Shown here one piece after another: positions 1 to 13,000 of a stretch of DNA of 64,000 nucleotides. Each line of letters starts with the position of its first letter. Positions within the stretch are counted from its first letter, which is position 1. The DNA comes from Symsagittifera roscoffensis (lineage: Eukaryota > Xenacoelomorpha > Acoela > Convolutidae): positions 19,331,789 through 19,395,788 of the forward strand of contig NC_087068.1 of assembly GCF_963678635.1 (NCBI RefSeq), given 5' to 3'. The notes beneath the pieces are model-generated. The model worked only from the letters and a program-made list of their open reading frames with translations, had not been told where the DNA came from and searched no databases. The position numbers and the translations under genes are program-made.

Positions 1-830
1 GGGCCCTGGGAAGTTCATTTGCTTATGCTTCTACGCCCAAATTTTTTAACTCCAAAAGTTTTGGCCTTCGGTAAATTATAAAATATGATCTTGTGACCGT
101 TTTTTTTTTAATTTTGGCTTTTCTCGAAAACTACTCTCCCAAATCTAATATTGTGGGTTCAATGAGATAAAGGGTATTGGGAAGCCACCGTGCATTAGTA
201 TACTTTAACAAAAAGTTTTACTCAAGAAATTATTGCCGTCTGAAAAGTCTAACTTTTGATTTTTCAACCGTTTTTTAAACTTTTTGAATATTCTCAGAAA
301 CTCCTTCTAAATCTCAGATTTTGGGTGCAATGTATAGAACGGGTTGTGGGAAGCTCCCTTGCATGCGCGGCTACGCCCAGTTCTTTCAATACAAAAGTTA
401 TGACCCTCGGAAAAGTCAATTTTTTGTTTTTTCCATTTTTTGAAATTATTTGACCTTTCTCGAAAACTACGCTATCAAATCTGCGAAGAAGGGCTTAACG
501 CGAAATTTTTTCCTGCAGAACCGTTGGTTCATTGATTTCTTGTAAGTAAAATGAAATGTGCTCGGGAATTGTCAAAATTTACAAACTTATCTCAGAAGCA
601 ACTAAGGTTTTGGGCAAAGTCGAATTTTTGAAATTACCAATCTTATCCCGCAACAGTATAACACATTCAAAAATTATCCAACAGGTACTTCCAGCTGCAG
701 CTGGGCCCCTTGTTGTCTTTCAGCGAGACATGCAAAAATTTTGGTTCTCCTTGTTTTTCAATATTTTTCTTTTTCGACTTACATTTTTTTAAATATATTT
801 GTGTTGTATCACAAGTGGTGCGAAGCTCTG
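1..830. repeat. Tandem-unit repeat family ending in a CCAGC/GCTGG hairpin (copy 1)
   Basis: The first 510 bases contain about three imperfect units of roughly 172 bp. Each carries a block like GGGAAG..C..CTTGCATGC followed by CTACGCCCA and AAAAGTT..G..CTCGG (near 8, 180 and 350). The block ends near 690-715 with CCAGCTGCAGCTGGGCCCC, a perfect palindrome followed by a C-rich stretch. The same architecture recurs at 7000-7590. A degenerate composite-element tail (GCGAAGCTCTGCACC) lies at about 818-845. No coding potential related to the gene was seen here. Confidence 0.6.
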
Positions 831-872
831 CACCGACTCTGTGTTTAAATACTCACCTCTTTTCTTGTTCAG

Positions 873-1039
873 CAGACAAGCAACTTACCCACACTGTTGG
901 AGGGTGGATGTTGGAGTGAGTGTGAGGGGAGTGCAAAAGTGAGGACGGTGGGGGCGAATGCGATGAGTGAAGTGGAGGTCATTGTGGTGCAAGATGACGT
1001 CACTGGCACTCTCTACATTGCCTATCTGGCATCTCCCTT
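873..1039 (+). CDS. HERC2: HERC2 exon 1 of window (RLD1 remnant)
   Basis: Acceptor CAG|CAG at 870-875 (a tandem acceptor, so the true start may be 876) and consensus donor GTGAGT at 1040. It encodes residues 1-55 and ends in phase 2. The hydrophobic [12 protein letters not shown] pattern resembles an RCC1 beta-strand pair, but no Trp-Gly pair is left. An in-frame ATG at 963 could instead be a start, so this exon is the least certain of the model. Upstream exons for the roughly 400-residue N-terminus are not visible in the window. Confidence 0.55.
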
Positions 1040-4000
1040 GTGAGTTTTTAGCAGCTTTTTGCCCATTATTATTCTTTCAAAACAAGCTATTGCCATGTGC
1101 CGTTAAAGGAACAGTTTTTTAATGGAAAATAGTGATCGAAACTGTACACGTGTTATTATTCTGCGTAAAAAATCTTTTTTGAAGATTTGATATTTTTTGT
1201 TTTCAGAAGTGAGGCAAATGAAATGCGCGGAAATAGAGTTGTGCAACAGCAGCAGCATTGCATCGAGGCAAGTTTTGTGTTGTACAGTGAAAGAGAGCAG
1301 GAAACACCACAAGGCCACGGCGCAGTGCAGAGCTTCTCTGTTGGGTGTGGTAAAGTGGTCGCATGCACAGACAGAGGCGAGGTCAGTGCATTTAAAAGAA
1401 CAATCATGTGAACAAATTCCCCTCACTCAGTTGACGGGGAGATTGTTCTCTACTTATCTGGGTCGATAGTGTTATTTTCAACTAATCAGAATTCAGAATT
1501 TTGAAGTTGACATGCTGTTCGAGTCTAAAAGAGCGAAGTGATTTTCCCTTATATAGGTCTTGTTAATTTTTTGCCTGTTCAAGAGTAATGAACGTAGTGA
1601 AGACCCTTATGTAGGTCTTGGTGATTTTTTTCAGGAAAAAGTCATAAAATTCTCTAATGACTATTTATTTAGGTATATTTATGAATGCAATTAGGTATAT
1701 ATGCTTTTCTGAGTTCATTTGAAATTCATCTGCTGAAATTTACTTAAATCGCATTTTCCAAATACGAATATTGAAATGGCGCGAAAAAACGTGAACCATT
1801 TCTAGTTTCGAAAGTGTTATTGAATTTTTAGATTTTTCAGCGGAATAATTACTTTTCCTAATAAAACAGTTTTCTCGTATTCGGTTGATTTTATCAAAAA
1901 GCTGCTATATTTTTGTTGTATTTTGCCACATGTTTGTTTGAAATTCGGAAAATTTTCCCTAAAAGTCAATTCTTTTGTTTTTTTTTGTGTTCATTGACTT
2001 TTTTCCAACTCTGTGTATTATGAGCTGCTTTATTAAGAGTAATGAACGTAATGAGTACTCTTATATAGGTCTTGCTGATTTTTTTTCAGCAAAAGTCTTA
2101 AAAAATGTTCACGCTCAATTTTGATTTTTCGCGGTTTGACTGGTGATTTCTTTTTAAGTTCAATGCATTTCTTTTGTTAAAAGGAAGGCAAACTCCTTTG
2201 TCGAACCGCAAAATTGTAAAGGTCGCGAAAAACGTGATCGACTTCTAATTTCAAAAATGGAAATTAGTTATCAGATTTCCCAGCGAAATAAAAGTTTTAC
2301 CTATTGATCCATCCAGTTTTCTCAGATTGGGTTAATTTCAGCAAAAAAGTGTCCATCGTAAATTGTTCTACAATTTCAAAAAAGGCCATCTATTTTTTTC
2401 TTGGAAATTCAAAAGTTGATAATTTATAATAAAAAAAAGATTTTTTTTTTGCAGTTTTCTTGCGTTCATTACTCTTTTCCAACTGTCAGTTAGCTTTATT
2501 TATTAAATTTAATTCAAGTTCGGTTGGTAAAAGGGAGGCAATTTACGCCCTACATTTTAAGGGAATTCGTACAAAGAAACGTGAAATGGTTGATCCAGTT
2601 TTCTCTGATGGGTGAGTTATATGCAAGAACGTTTCAATCATAAGAAGACTTGAAACTGAAAGAGCTTTAACGTGATATAATTTTTCTCCGAAATTCAAAG
2701 GTTGGCAATTTTCAAACAGGAATCTTTTCTTTTTCGGTCTTCCACTGTTTGTTGACACTTTTCCAACTGTATGTTGGATTTGTTATTAAATTTATCAAAA
2801 AAAATGAGTGGTTGTTTAGGTGTTACAGTGGGATTTGTTTTCTGGAAGAGTTGATTGGGGTCCTGGCAGACTGCAGAGACCCCCTCTGGAGCACATCAGC
2901 TTAGGTTTGAAGACAGGAGAGGGAGTAGTGGGTGTGTCTGTGTGGGATCACGCCTTGATACATCTCTCCAGTGGAACTGTGGTGTCAATTTTTGAACAGG
3001 GTCAGTACCTTACGTTGTTGCACGATAAAGTAATAATGTTAGATTTTCAAAAATTATCCGTTCCATTTGGGAAATCATGGTTAAGCCATCATCCCTCTAA
3101 GTTTGCCGCTCTTTTTTTACGAGTAGTATTAGCAGGGGCGGATCTAAGGTTTTCTGGAAGGGGGTGGATTTTCAAAAAAAAGTTGTCCCATTTTTTGTAG
3201 ACCAAATTGATGTTCTTAGCACTCTAAAACACCTTTGAAACCCTATTTCTGAAAAATTTTCTGCGCCGTGGGCAAATTTTTGTAGAAGCAGGTTAAAGTT
3301 TTTTTTCTAAAGTTATGACAAGTCGCAATTTTTCGGTGCGCGCACCCTCTCAAAATCAGTATATTTTAGTGCCAAAGGCGCCTTACGAAAAGTTTCAGGG
3401 TCGGTCGAAAACGAATTTCGAATATACTACCAAAGAGGCGAGTCTTTGAGTCGCTTGGTTTTCGAATCCCTGAGAGAGACATAATTGTTTGAAAATATAG
3501 AGTTTTGTTCAATGATTTTCCGGAAACAGTCTTACTGACTAATTCGCATTATGTAATGATGAAAGAAATATGTTCTGTTTTCAGACAACGACTTTATCCA
3601 AAAGAGATTCATCCAATCTGACCACGAAGTTAAATCAGTCCACGCAGGTCCCGGAGTTTCTTTTTTCATCTCGAAGGCAGGAAAACTGTTTTCGTGGAGC
3701 GAGCAGAATTCAGTGCTGAGTCTGCAGGGGTCGTCTAATTCCCAGCCTAAACCAGTTGAATGTCTGGCTCATGTAAATGTTGAATCGATCCATATTTCTC
3801 CGAACAGCTGTGCGGTTGTGACAGAGGACCATGAATGCTTACTGTGGGGTAGTATTTCGTCGTATTCCGGTAGACAAGTAGGAAACAAATCACACTCTGC
3901 GAAACCTACCAACGTTAGGAGCATCATGACGAGCAAAGGCGACGAAAGAGGAACTCTTTCGGGAGTTCATCTGTTTCTAGACCAGCTGATAGTAGAATTT

Positions 4001-7000
4001 GTGACAGAAAGTGAAGCACTGAGTTTAAGAGAACCTTTTGTGATTCAAGTAGATGCGGAGACTATAGAACTGATTGAGTGTGTTCTGAGGAGTTTGTACC
4101 ATAGTACCAGCGGAAGCAATGAAGACTTGGTTCCGAATGAGACAGAGGAAACTGTGACGGTAGCTCTGATCAATGTGCTCTCCTTGCAACTTTCCGTAAC
4201 TTTGAGAAGCAAAAAAGAAAGTCAAGTTAAGACATCGGACTTCTGCAAGCAGGTAGAGAAAGTTAAAGACATGATATGCCATTTTTCTTGGTCGCCAGAC
4301 GTGATTGAAAGTATTCAAGAAGCTGCTCAAAAATGCTTGCAAGAATGTTGGCCGCTTCTTCTGCCTTCGTCACACGAGAGAAGCGAACTTTTGCTGCAAA
4401 TGCTGTTAGGACACAAAAAAGATATCAGTAACGCAGAGTTCTTAGTAGATCTGCTGATGGGAAGTCTGCTTGCAAATGGAGAACTGGAATCGGATGTGAG
4501 ACAGACAGTGACGTCATTGCATGAGATGTTGAGGAAGAGAACTGTAACAGAGACGAAAACCACAGGTGTCGACATAATTCTTGAAACTGAGCTGGAATCA
4601 GAACTAGATGAGTTGTATGACAGGAGTGGGAGCGGGCTAAAGTGGTCCGAGAAGATAGTGAAAGAGACATTGGTGCTGTTGGATCCTCACATCGTCCGTC
4701 TGATGAGTCTCCTTGTAGACATGAGAAACGGAGTGGCTTGTGACAAAAGTCTCCAATTACTGAGCAGTTTTGTTCGTCTTTTGTTTCACATGCTGCTGGA
4801 GCACAGCTTTTCTGTAGAGCGAAAAACAAAAATGCACAGTGAAAATTTAAAAATGATATGCTGGTCACTGATTATGCACTTGGCAAATGAACTAATTGCA
4901 AGTAGTTATAATACTCTGAAAGCTTGCTTTGAGAAATGCAAGAGCGATGAAGATGCAATTGAAGGCAACTTGGCGAAAGATTTGCAAAAAGAGCCGAACC
5001 TGATTTTACTGCGAGAAGTTCTTCTGACTATCACGACAGTCCTGCGTCCTAGTGGAATGACCCTTTCGAATGAGTTCATGTCATTTGTTCAAGGCTTAGC
5101 TGAAGTGTTGGCTAAATTGAACCATAAGCTCTCATCTAGTCATGGATCTAATTGCAGCGGCTTGGAGTACAGTGAATTGTCTGAGTGCTTGGACATATTC
5201 GATGGTCAGAAAGATGCTCTCTCTCTTTTGCCGCTGAGTGAGCTTCCAAGAATAGCAGACAGCGATCTACACAACCATAATGTAATGGCTGGTGAAAATA
5301 ATAAGTGGGTAGTGATTGGAAAGATTGTCTATGAAACGAGATGGCTCTCGGAGAGCGAGCGGGATCTTTTTAGAGACTTCATGGAATCACAAACACAATC
5401 TGAATCTGCTCAGAGTCACAGTGAAAAAGAAGTGCCCGAGAAAGTTCTGAAGATGCTACAACCTCATATTCGAGGAAAGCTGACTGACAAAGCGAGGAGT
5501 CAGTTTTCGCATGTTAAATCAGATCAATTGTCTCCATTTATCGACCTTGAGCAGTTGACTAACTTCTTAATAGGATACTCAAGTACCTTGAACAACTCTC
5601 ACCCATCAGTTAACGATGATACCAAATCGGAGAACGCGGAGTGGGCGTTACGACTGGCTCACTTCGGACTCAGATGGAGAAAGCAAGAGCTAGCAAGTAG
5701 CCTTAAGGGACTGAAAAAGAGACAACCAGATGTTGTATCGGTGCTAGGTTTCGCCCAAAACGTATGCGAAAAAGTTGAGCAAAATGTAGACAGATTTGTT
5801 GAAATTATGCTAAGAAGTGACCGAATGAAAGACCAGAAGCATGCTGATGAATGTGAGACAAGAGTCTCGTTGTTCCTCGACAGGTTCTGGGAGGACTGCA
5901 AAAGACAGATGAACTGTATCAAGTTGGAATCGGGACATGCTCTTGAGGAGCTGTCATTGATTCTTCTGACACTGATATTGAAACATGAAGGACTCTTGCC
6001 AGGTCAGGACTTTTTTTGACTGATGGAGAAGAATTTGAATTCTACTAGTTAACAAAATTGCTAAGTTGGGAAAATCACGCTCATCAGTGGTAAAAGTTTG
6101 GCGTTAATGATTTATATCACCATTCTTGATGGCATTATTATGCTTGCGAATAGCAAGCGTTATTAAAAACCAGTAAACTTATATATTTAAAAGTTAAGTT
6201 ATCAATGATTTTGAAGCTTTGCTTCGGAATTGATTAAAAATGATTTGTAGGTGTGCTGAGAGAAGAAAAACCTCTGTCAAACTTCAGACTGAAAGAAATT
6301 GCGAAAAAATTGACTGCATTCCGAGTAGCCGTGATCAAATTGCACCAGGAGAACCCCCAAGTATCTTATAAGGAACTATGTGCTCCATTTTTTACTAGAT
6401 GTCTTTTTCTCTTGCGTACAATACGACCTGCATTTCTGGTCAAAGTACAAAAAGATGTCGTAGCTAACAACTCAGTTTCAAATATAAGTAACAAATGGCT
6501 GGTCGCGTTGCGGAAAATCAATGGTCAGAGGAGCTCTTCAGTTTTTGCAACTAAGCCAAAATTTCCGGCTATGAATTGCCTTCAAGGAAGTGCAGAAGTT
6601 TCTGCAGACATAAGCAAACTGATTCTGACCTTTGTCAATGAGGGTCCTGCAATTAGTGACCTGAGGACGCTGGAAGTGCAAATGGACTTATTGTGGGAAG
6701 AACATAATGATGAGTTAGTTACAGTTGGTATTGTTGATACGTCACTCTTTGGTTGACCCGGTCAAAGCCGGTTTTAAATCACCTGCCAAATAAAACAAGA
6801 ATAATCGCTTGCTATGCTCTTCTCATTTATATATTTTGTTTTTCCTTTTTTTACACAAGGGCAATGCAGTGTCTTATTATGGTAATTAAGGCCATTTTGT
6901 TCTTTGAACTACGTTGAAGTTTTTCAAAAAACAGTCAGTTTTTTTTCTGTTTCCTTGCGTTAATTACTCTGTTCAAACTGAGTTGCCTATGTTTGAAATG

Positions 7001-10000
7001 TTGACCATTTTTTGAAATCTTCTTCATTTTCTCAAAATCTACCTTGCCACAATCTTAGGTTAAGGGTTCAACCGCAAAAACCAGTGTTAACTTCATTGCT
7101 TAAACGGCTATGCCAAGTTTTTGTTAAAAAAGTTTTGGTCATAGAAATCGTCCAATTTGGAAATTTTGAACGTTTTTCGGAAACTTTATGACTGTTCTCA
7201 GAAAATGCACTTCCAATTTTGAGGCTAAGGGTTTGTTTGAAAAAACTTGTTTTATGAATCTTCTCTGCACAAGTGGTGTCCTGTCAATTTTTTAATTATG
7301 CAATTTATCGCCTGAGAAAATGTAATTTTTTAAGTTTTGTCCTTTTTGGAAGCTTTTTGAATTTTCTCCAAAATTTTACTGCTAAATCTAAGACTAAGTG
7401 TACAATCAAAGGAACATGCGCTATGAGGTTTATCTTCTTAGTGGCTACGCCCTAATTGTTGTAGAAACGCAATGTTAGACAAACGTCCTTTTTTGAGTTT
7501 TTTGTTTTGGGAAAATATCTTTTGCAGCAGTACATTATTAAAAATATTATCAAACTGGTACCTCCAGCTTTTGCTGGGCCCCTAGTGTTTAACTATTGTG
7601 AAGCGGCAATGGCGCAGATGCTGGGATGTGTGACGTTGAATCTCGAGGTCGGGCTTTCGAGTCCGGTACATTAAAGATTAAGTTTTACCTTTTCATTTTT
7701 GACCCTTTTTTTGCTGATTCGTGAAGTGCAGCTTCGCCTCTTTGTAACCTTATTTTGTTTAAACAGATCTGTGAATTTTTAAAAGCGTATTGAGATATAG
7801 CTGTCAATAGTTTATTATTTTCAGACACAGACGGTTGGATTCACTTGTCAGCTACGTTGAGGACAATATCTGTGCTCTGACGAAAGATTATCCCTTTTTG
7901 TCGAGGGAAACCGCCTTGTACCTTGGCCTAGCTTGCGGCTTAAAGGGAACAGCTATTTGTTCGCGCGATATGGAAAAAACAGCACTCGGAGTGCGAGAGG
8001 AGATAATTATGTCGGCTCTGCATTCTGTTACAGGTATGCACGGGGAGGGAGGGAAGGAGCCACCCACTCAGGAACCATCATTTTACCACATCCATTTTTG
8101 GATAGCCAGCTTTAAAAACTTCTGAAGGAACCTATGGCGCCAATTCACTCAGTTTTGAGGTGATAGCACCGCTTTTGGAAAGTTTTGGTCAAAACTGTAT
8201 TTTCAGTACGTTTCTGTAAAATTTGTCTGCGACTCAAAATATTGGAGATTGCGGAAAGTAATTTTGAACCGAATTTTACCCAAACCTCGATATGTCAAAC
8301 CTCGAGAACGCGATATTTCTGCCGCTTGATCCGTGCTCTTCATGTTTTCCAAAAAATGTATGCTGTTTTCTTACGATTTCTTGTTTACGATAGGTGATGT
8401 GGTACTCAACAGAGTGAGTGATGTGCTTCTGAGACAGCTAAACTGTACTGTTGGACAGTTTGAGAGAGAATTGAAACAGAGACAGCTAATCAGTCCCAGC
8501 ATCACTAGCATGCAAGGAGTGACCTCGCAACAGCAGATTTACGCTCTAGTTGCTAACAAATACGCCAGGTTGGTCGAACGCATTACGTCTTCAATTGGCA
8601 AGCTGTGCTTATGAGAATAGGTTTCGCGTCTTAGACAAATGTCAAAAAATTGGCCTTTTTGAATAATGTTGAAGGTTCTGGCTAATTTTTTCAGGGCTCG
8701 CTTCCATCTGAAATTTTGAAAAAACAAGCGGTGTCAAAAAAAGAACAAATTTCAAGATGTATAGTAAGATTTTGCACTTTCACATCTGGTATGATACACA
8801 TGTGTAAATCACGAACAAAACATTTATTTTAATGAAATATTCGTAATTTTTTTTTATATTCGTGTTGCGTGATTGCACCAGTATTTCAAATTTTGCACTA
8901 TTGTTTCAAATTTTGAACTAATTTTTCAAATATGGAAACTTACTGCACACGTGTTTCATATGATGCTTATACTGCATGTGCAAAAGTCAAAAAGCATACA
9001 TTTCGTCTTTTTTGTTAGCAAGACAAAATTTATACAAGACGTAAACTGCTATTTCTTGATTTTCTTTTCGCTAATGCTTAAACACTAAAAAGAAGGATTA
9101 TTAATTAATTTTTTTCTGCAAATGCAAAGGTTTATGAAATGTTGCGAGCAGTTAGTGTTTTAGTACGAACCGTCTTTTTTTTTCTAACCTAACTCGCTAA
9201 TAAAAGTATTCATTAAAAGTGTTCACTTCTGTGCCTTTTTGCGATAATCACGATCTGTAGCCTAGGAAATTTCATAACATGTGTTCTCGGCTTTATTTAG
9301 GCTAGTGTTTGTGATGGACTAAGCGTCCGTGGCTGAGTGGTTAGTGCATGATTCTCATAATTTCTAGGTTGCAGTAGGTCTAGGTTCGTTTCCGAGACTC
9401 GCCGAATTTTTCTAATTCAAGGCTTACTTTTACTCTTTCTTTTTGTCCTTTTTAGAACTCTAGAGCTGCTTTTTGCCGTGTGCTCGCTACCAGTGTTTGC
9501 CTCCGTAATAATTATTTGTATCTGTGTCTTTTCATGTAAACGAATCTGAAGCCAAAAAGCTCTATGGAACAGAAGGTTTTTATGATCAATTGTTTCGTGA
9601 GGATAGTTTCATAGTTTTTTAATTGATTTCCGGTTTATTTTCATGTCCAAAGGTTGAGTGTTTACACAAGCATGGCTTGTGTTATATTATGAACTCATTT
9701 TCCAACCTAAGTCGCAAATATTGTTGCGATGCAATTGTTGCGACAAAATGTGTTCATTGTGATCCAGCTATTAAGTACAGCCAATTCTAAAGATATTAAC
9801 ACAGACTATTATTTTACAAATAGCTTTTTAGCTTCAAGGCTTCATAGATCTGTAGCGTAGATGTAGGAAAGGAGACCAGCAGCAAAATAAGAGGGTTCGA
9901 ACCTGGGCAGGGTCGGATGTTTTTAATGAGCTTTTTCGTAAACTAGTTTAAATGCGTCCGCTCTATAAGTTTAGTCATGTTACTTGGTAAATTTCTTTTT

Positions 10001-13000
10001 TCAAATTGACTGCTAATGCGTCTTAATTGGCTTGCGTCACTTAGCAATTTTGTAGACTCTCAATTGGCGTGCATCACTTATGAAATTTTGTAGACTCAAA
10101 TTTTTACGTATTCAGTTTTTCCCAGTAGCGTTATCGGTCATATTTTTGCTTGTGTATGCGTATTGCAACTTCGCCTCTGTGTAAGAATTTGATTTTCATG
10201 TTCTACTTTGCACATCTTTTTTAATTTAATAGCAAAAAAGCTACCCTTGGATACTTTGACCCACGTGTTTTGTTGTATAAATTGATTTATTTAGAAACGA
10301 TGAACGTAGCTCAGACTCTTTTATAGGTCGTGATGATTTTTTTGGTAGGAAAAGTCTGGACAATTGTTCAGGCTCAAATTTACCTTTTAGTGGTTTGGGT
10401 TTTGATTTCTTTTCAACTTCAATTCGTTCCTTTTGTTGAGAGATTCCCCTGCAACTTGAAAATTTTATTTATTGATTCAGTTTTTCTCAAATCGGGTTAA
10501 TTTTATCTGAAAAGTGTCAATCAGAAATTGCTCTAGAATTTCAAGAGCTGAAGGGCAACTATTTTTTCTTGGAAAATTGAAAGTCAGTCTTCCTTTACAC
10601 TTGCGAAGCTAATGTATTAGTACGAACCTTCTTTTTTTCAACCTAAGTCTCAAATATTGCTGCCACTTTTAGGGCACTCTTACAGCTTTTACATAGCATG
10701 TGCGTTGACATTCGAATAGTATTAAGTTAACACAGTCGATGGATTTTTAATTCATCAAATGAACCAAAAAAAAGTGATTTGTTTTGAAAAACAGCAGGAA
10801 TGAAAACTTGAATTCAGAGATTTTCTAACACAATATATCTCGCAATTTTTTGAAATACTTAATTTATACTTAATGTGGCTTTATGGTTTGCAGTTTGTTT
10901 CATGCAAAAGTAGTGTGAATGCCTTCATTTTGCTATATTCCAACTTATTACACGCAAAATTGAGTCTATTTCTATTTGGTGCCTTTTTTGCTAAATTGCA
11001 TTGGCAAGTTATTAGCATATGTAGCTGCTTTTCGTAACTAGTGCTCGTCTGTTGTTTAGCTTGCATGGTTGAGTGGATGAAGCGTGAGACTCAAAATATT
11101 TTGTGTGCACTATGTCGCAGATTTGAATCCTACACGTAGCTGAGTTTTTGCTAATTCGCTTATTTCTTTTTTGCTAATTAGGCTTATTTCTATTTTTTCT
11201 TATTTAATTGATACAGCTGATATATGGTCGTATTCTCACAAGTGTTTGCAAAGCGCAGCTTCGCCTCTCTGTTTTCTGTTTACTTGCGTTCATTGACTTC
11301 TTTTCATCTGTCATTACAATCGGGTACTAGGTTTTTTGCCGTAAACAACTTTGTCCACAGGATGACCAAAATTTGGTCATTTCCAAATAAATCCCTCTTT
11401 TCTTTGTTTCTACTCAAGATGCACGTCTAAATGCTGTAATTCAAAAGCTGGTTTCAAAAGTGATAATTGTTTTACAGCTGAAAAAGATTTTAGATGTAAG
11501 TTGATTTTTTTATCGGCTTTATTGATTTCGACCCCGTTTTTTGTCGGCTTACATGCCGGGTAATTTATTTTTTATTTTTATGGCAGACTTTTTGATACTT
11601 TTTTTAAATTTTTTTTCAGATGAATTAAAATTTATGTTTTCTTGTTTTTATAGGCGCCAAAAGTTTCCCTTAAAATAAAATTTTTTTGAGTTTTTCTGCT
11701 AGAATTTTTTTTGCAAATAATATTTGCTTTTTTTCGGATACATGGTTTCTGATTTTTCAATGCTGAAAGTGCGTGAAACTAGTTTAAGTTTTACTTAGAT
11801 TGAAGTATTTTAGGCTTGAGCAAGTTTATTTGAAATTGATTCAATTTGCTGGTTTAACGTATTGTTTCAAAGGAATGTGCCGGCAAGTTCTGCTCGAGAC
11901 TTAGGCGTGTGGTTCTTTGTGGCCGGTTTTTTTTTCCATTTTAGGTTTTATTAATGTTTTCTTTTCTGATCTAGCTCTTTTACCGTTGCGTATAAATTTC
12001 ATAACTGATAACTCTTGATATAAATGCGTTGTTTTCATAGACTTTAGGAGTTTTTTTAAGTTTTTTGCAGCCATTGTTTGTAATTTTTGCTTTCTTGTGT
12101 TTGAAATTTTGTTTGTTTTATTTTTTCATTTTGATCTTTTACTATAGCGGATAGGCCCTTTATCCCCGATTGTTCTGATCGGATATGCAGATTCTTTGGC
12201 TGCAAGGTTTAATGAACAGTTTTTGAGTACATTTAGAGATTATCGTATCTCAGTTTTTTTGAACGAAATATTTTCTTATCTTTTTCGTCTATTGGTTATC
12301 AGAAAGTATTGAATGGAGTTAAACCCAAATCCTTTTTTTGCTTTGAAGTTAATTGACTTCTATATCAATTGCAAAAAAAAGTGTTAACTGTTTTTTTAGC
12401 CTACAAATTCTTCAAAATTCATTCATTTTTTTTTTCAATTTTTGTTGCAGACACTTGATCTTTTTATTTTTGGAGCTTTATTGCGTATCGCAAGTGGCGC
12501 GAAGCTCAGCTTCACCTCTTTGTAAAATTTTTTGGCGGTTTGAATTTTTTTCGCGGTTTGACTTTTGATTTTATTCAAGTTCTGTTCATTTCCTATGTTA
12601 AGTGGAATGCTATCTCCTCTAAAACAGCAAAAGTGAAAAAGTCCCAAAAAACGTCTTCGGCTTTTAATTTCGAAAGTAGATTTGGATTAAGAGCAATGAA
12701 CGTATTGAGTACTTTTATATAGGCCTTGCTGGTTTTTTTGTTTTGTTTTCAGGGAAAAGTCTTAAAATTTGTTCACGCTCAATTTTTCGCGGCGTGACTT
12801 GTGATTTCTTTTTAAATTTAGTGCATTTCTATTGTTAAAGGAAAAGCAAACTCCACTATCGAACAGCAAAAGATGTGATTGACTCCTAATTTCGAAAATG
12901 GAAATTAATTATGAGAACTCCCAGCGAAATAAAAGTTTTTCCTATTGATCCAGTTTTTTCAGGTTGTGTCCACTTTAACAAATAAGTGTCCATCATAAAT

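Noticed and set aside
4025-4868. Minus-strand open frames inside exon 4
   Set aside because: Shadows of the HERC2 exon; no similarity and no splice context.
6714-6756. Exon 5 extending to the stop at 6756
   Set aside because: The frame stays open by chance; the GTTAGT donor at 6714 restores phase and homology with exon 6.
9854-9910. Functional tRNA gene
   Set aside because: A and B boxes are good, but the acceptor stem does not pair and the block recurs inside repeat copies, so it is a tRNA-like cassette.
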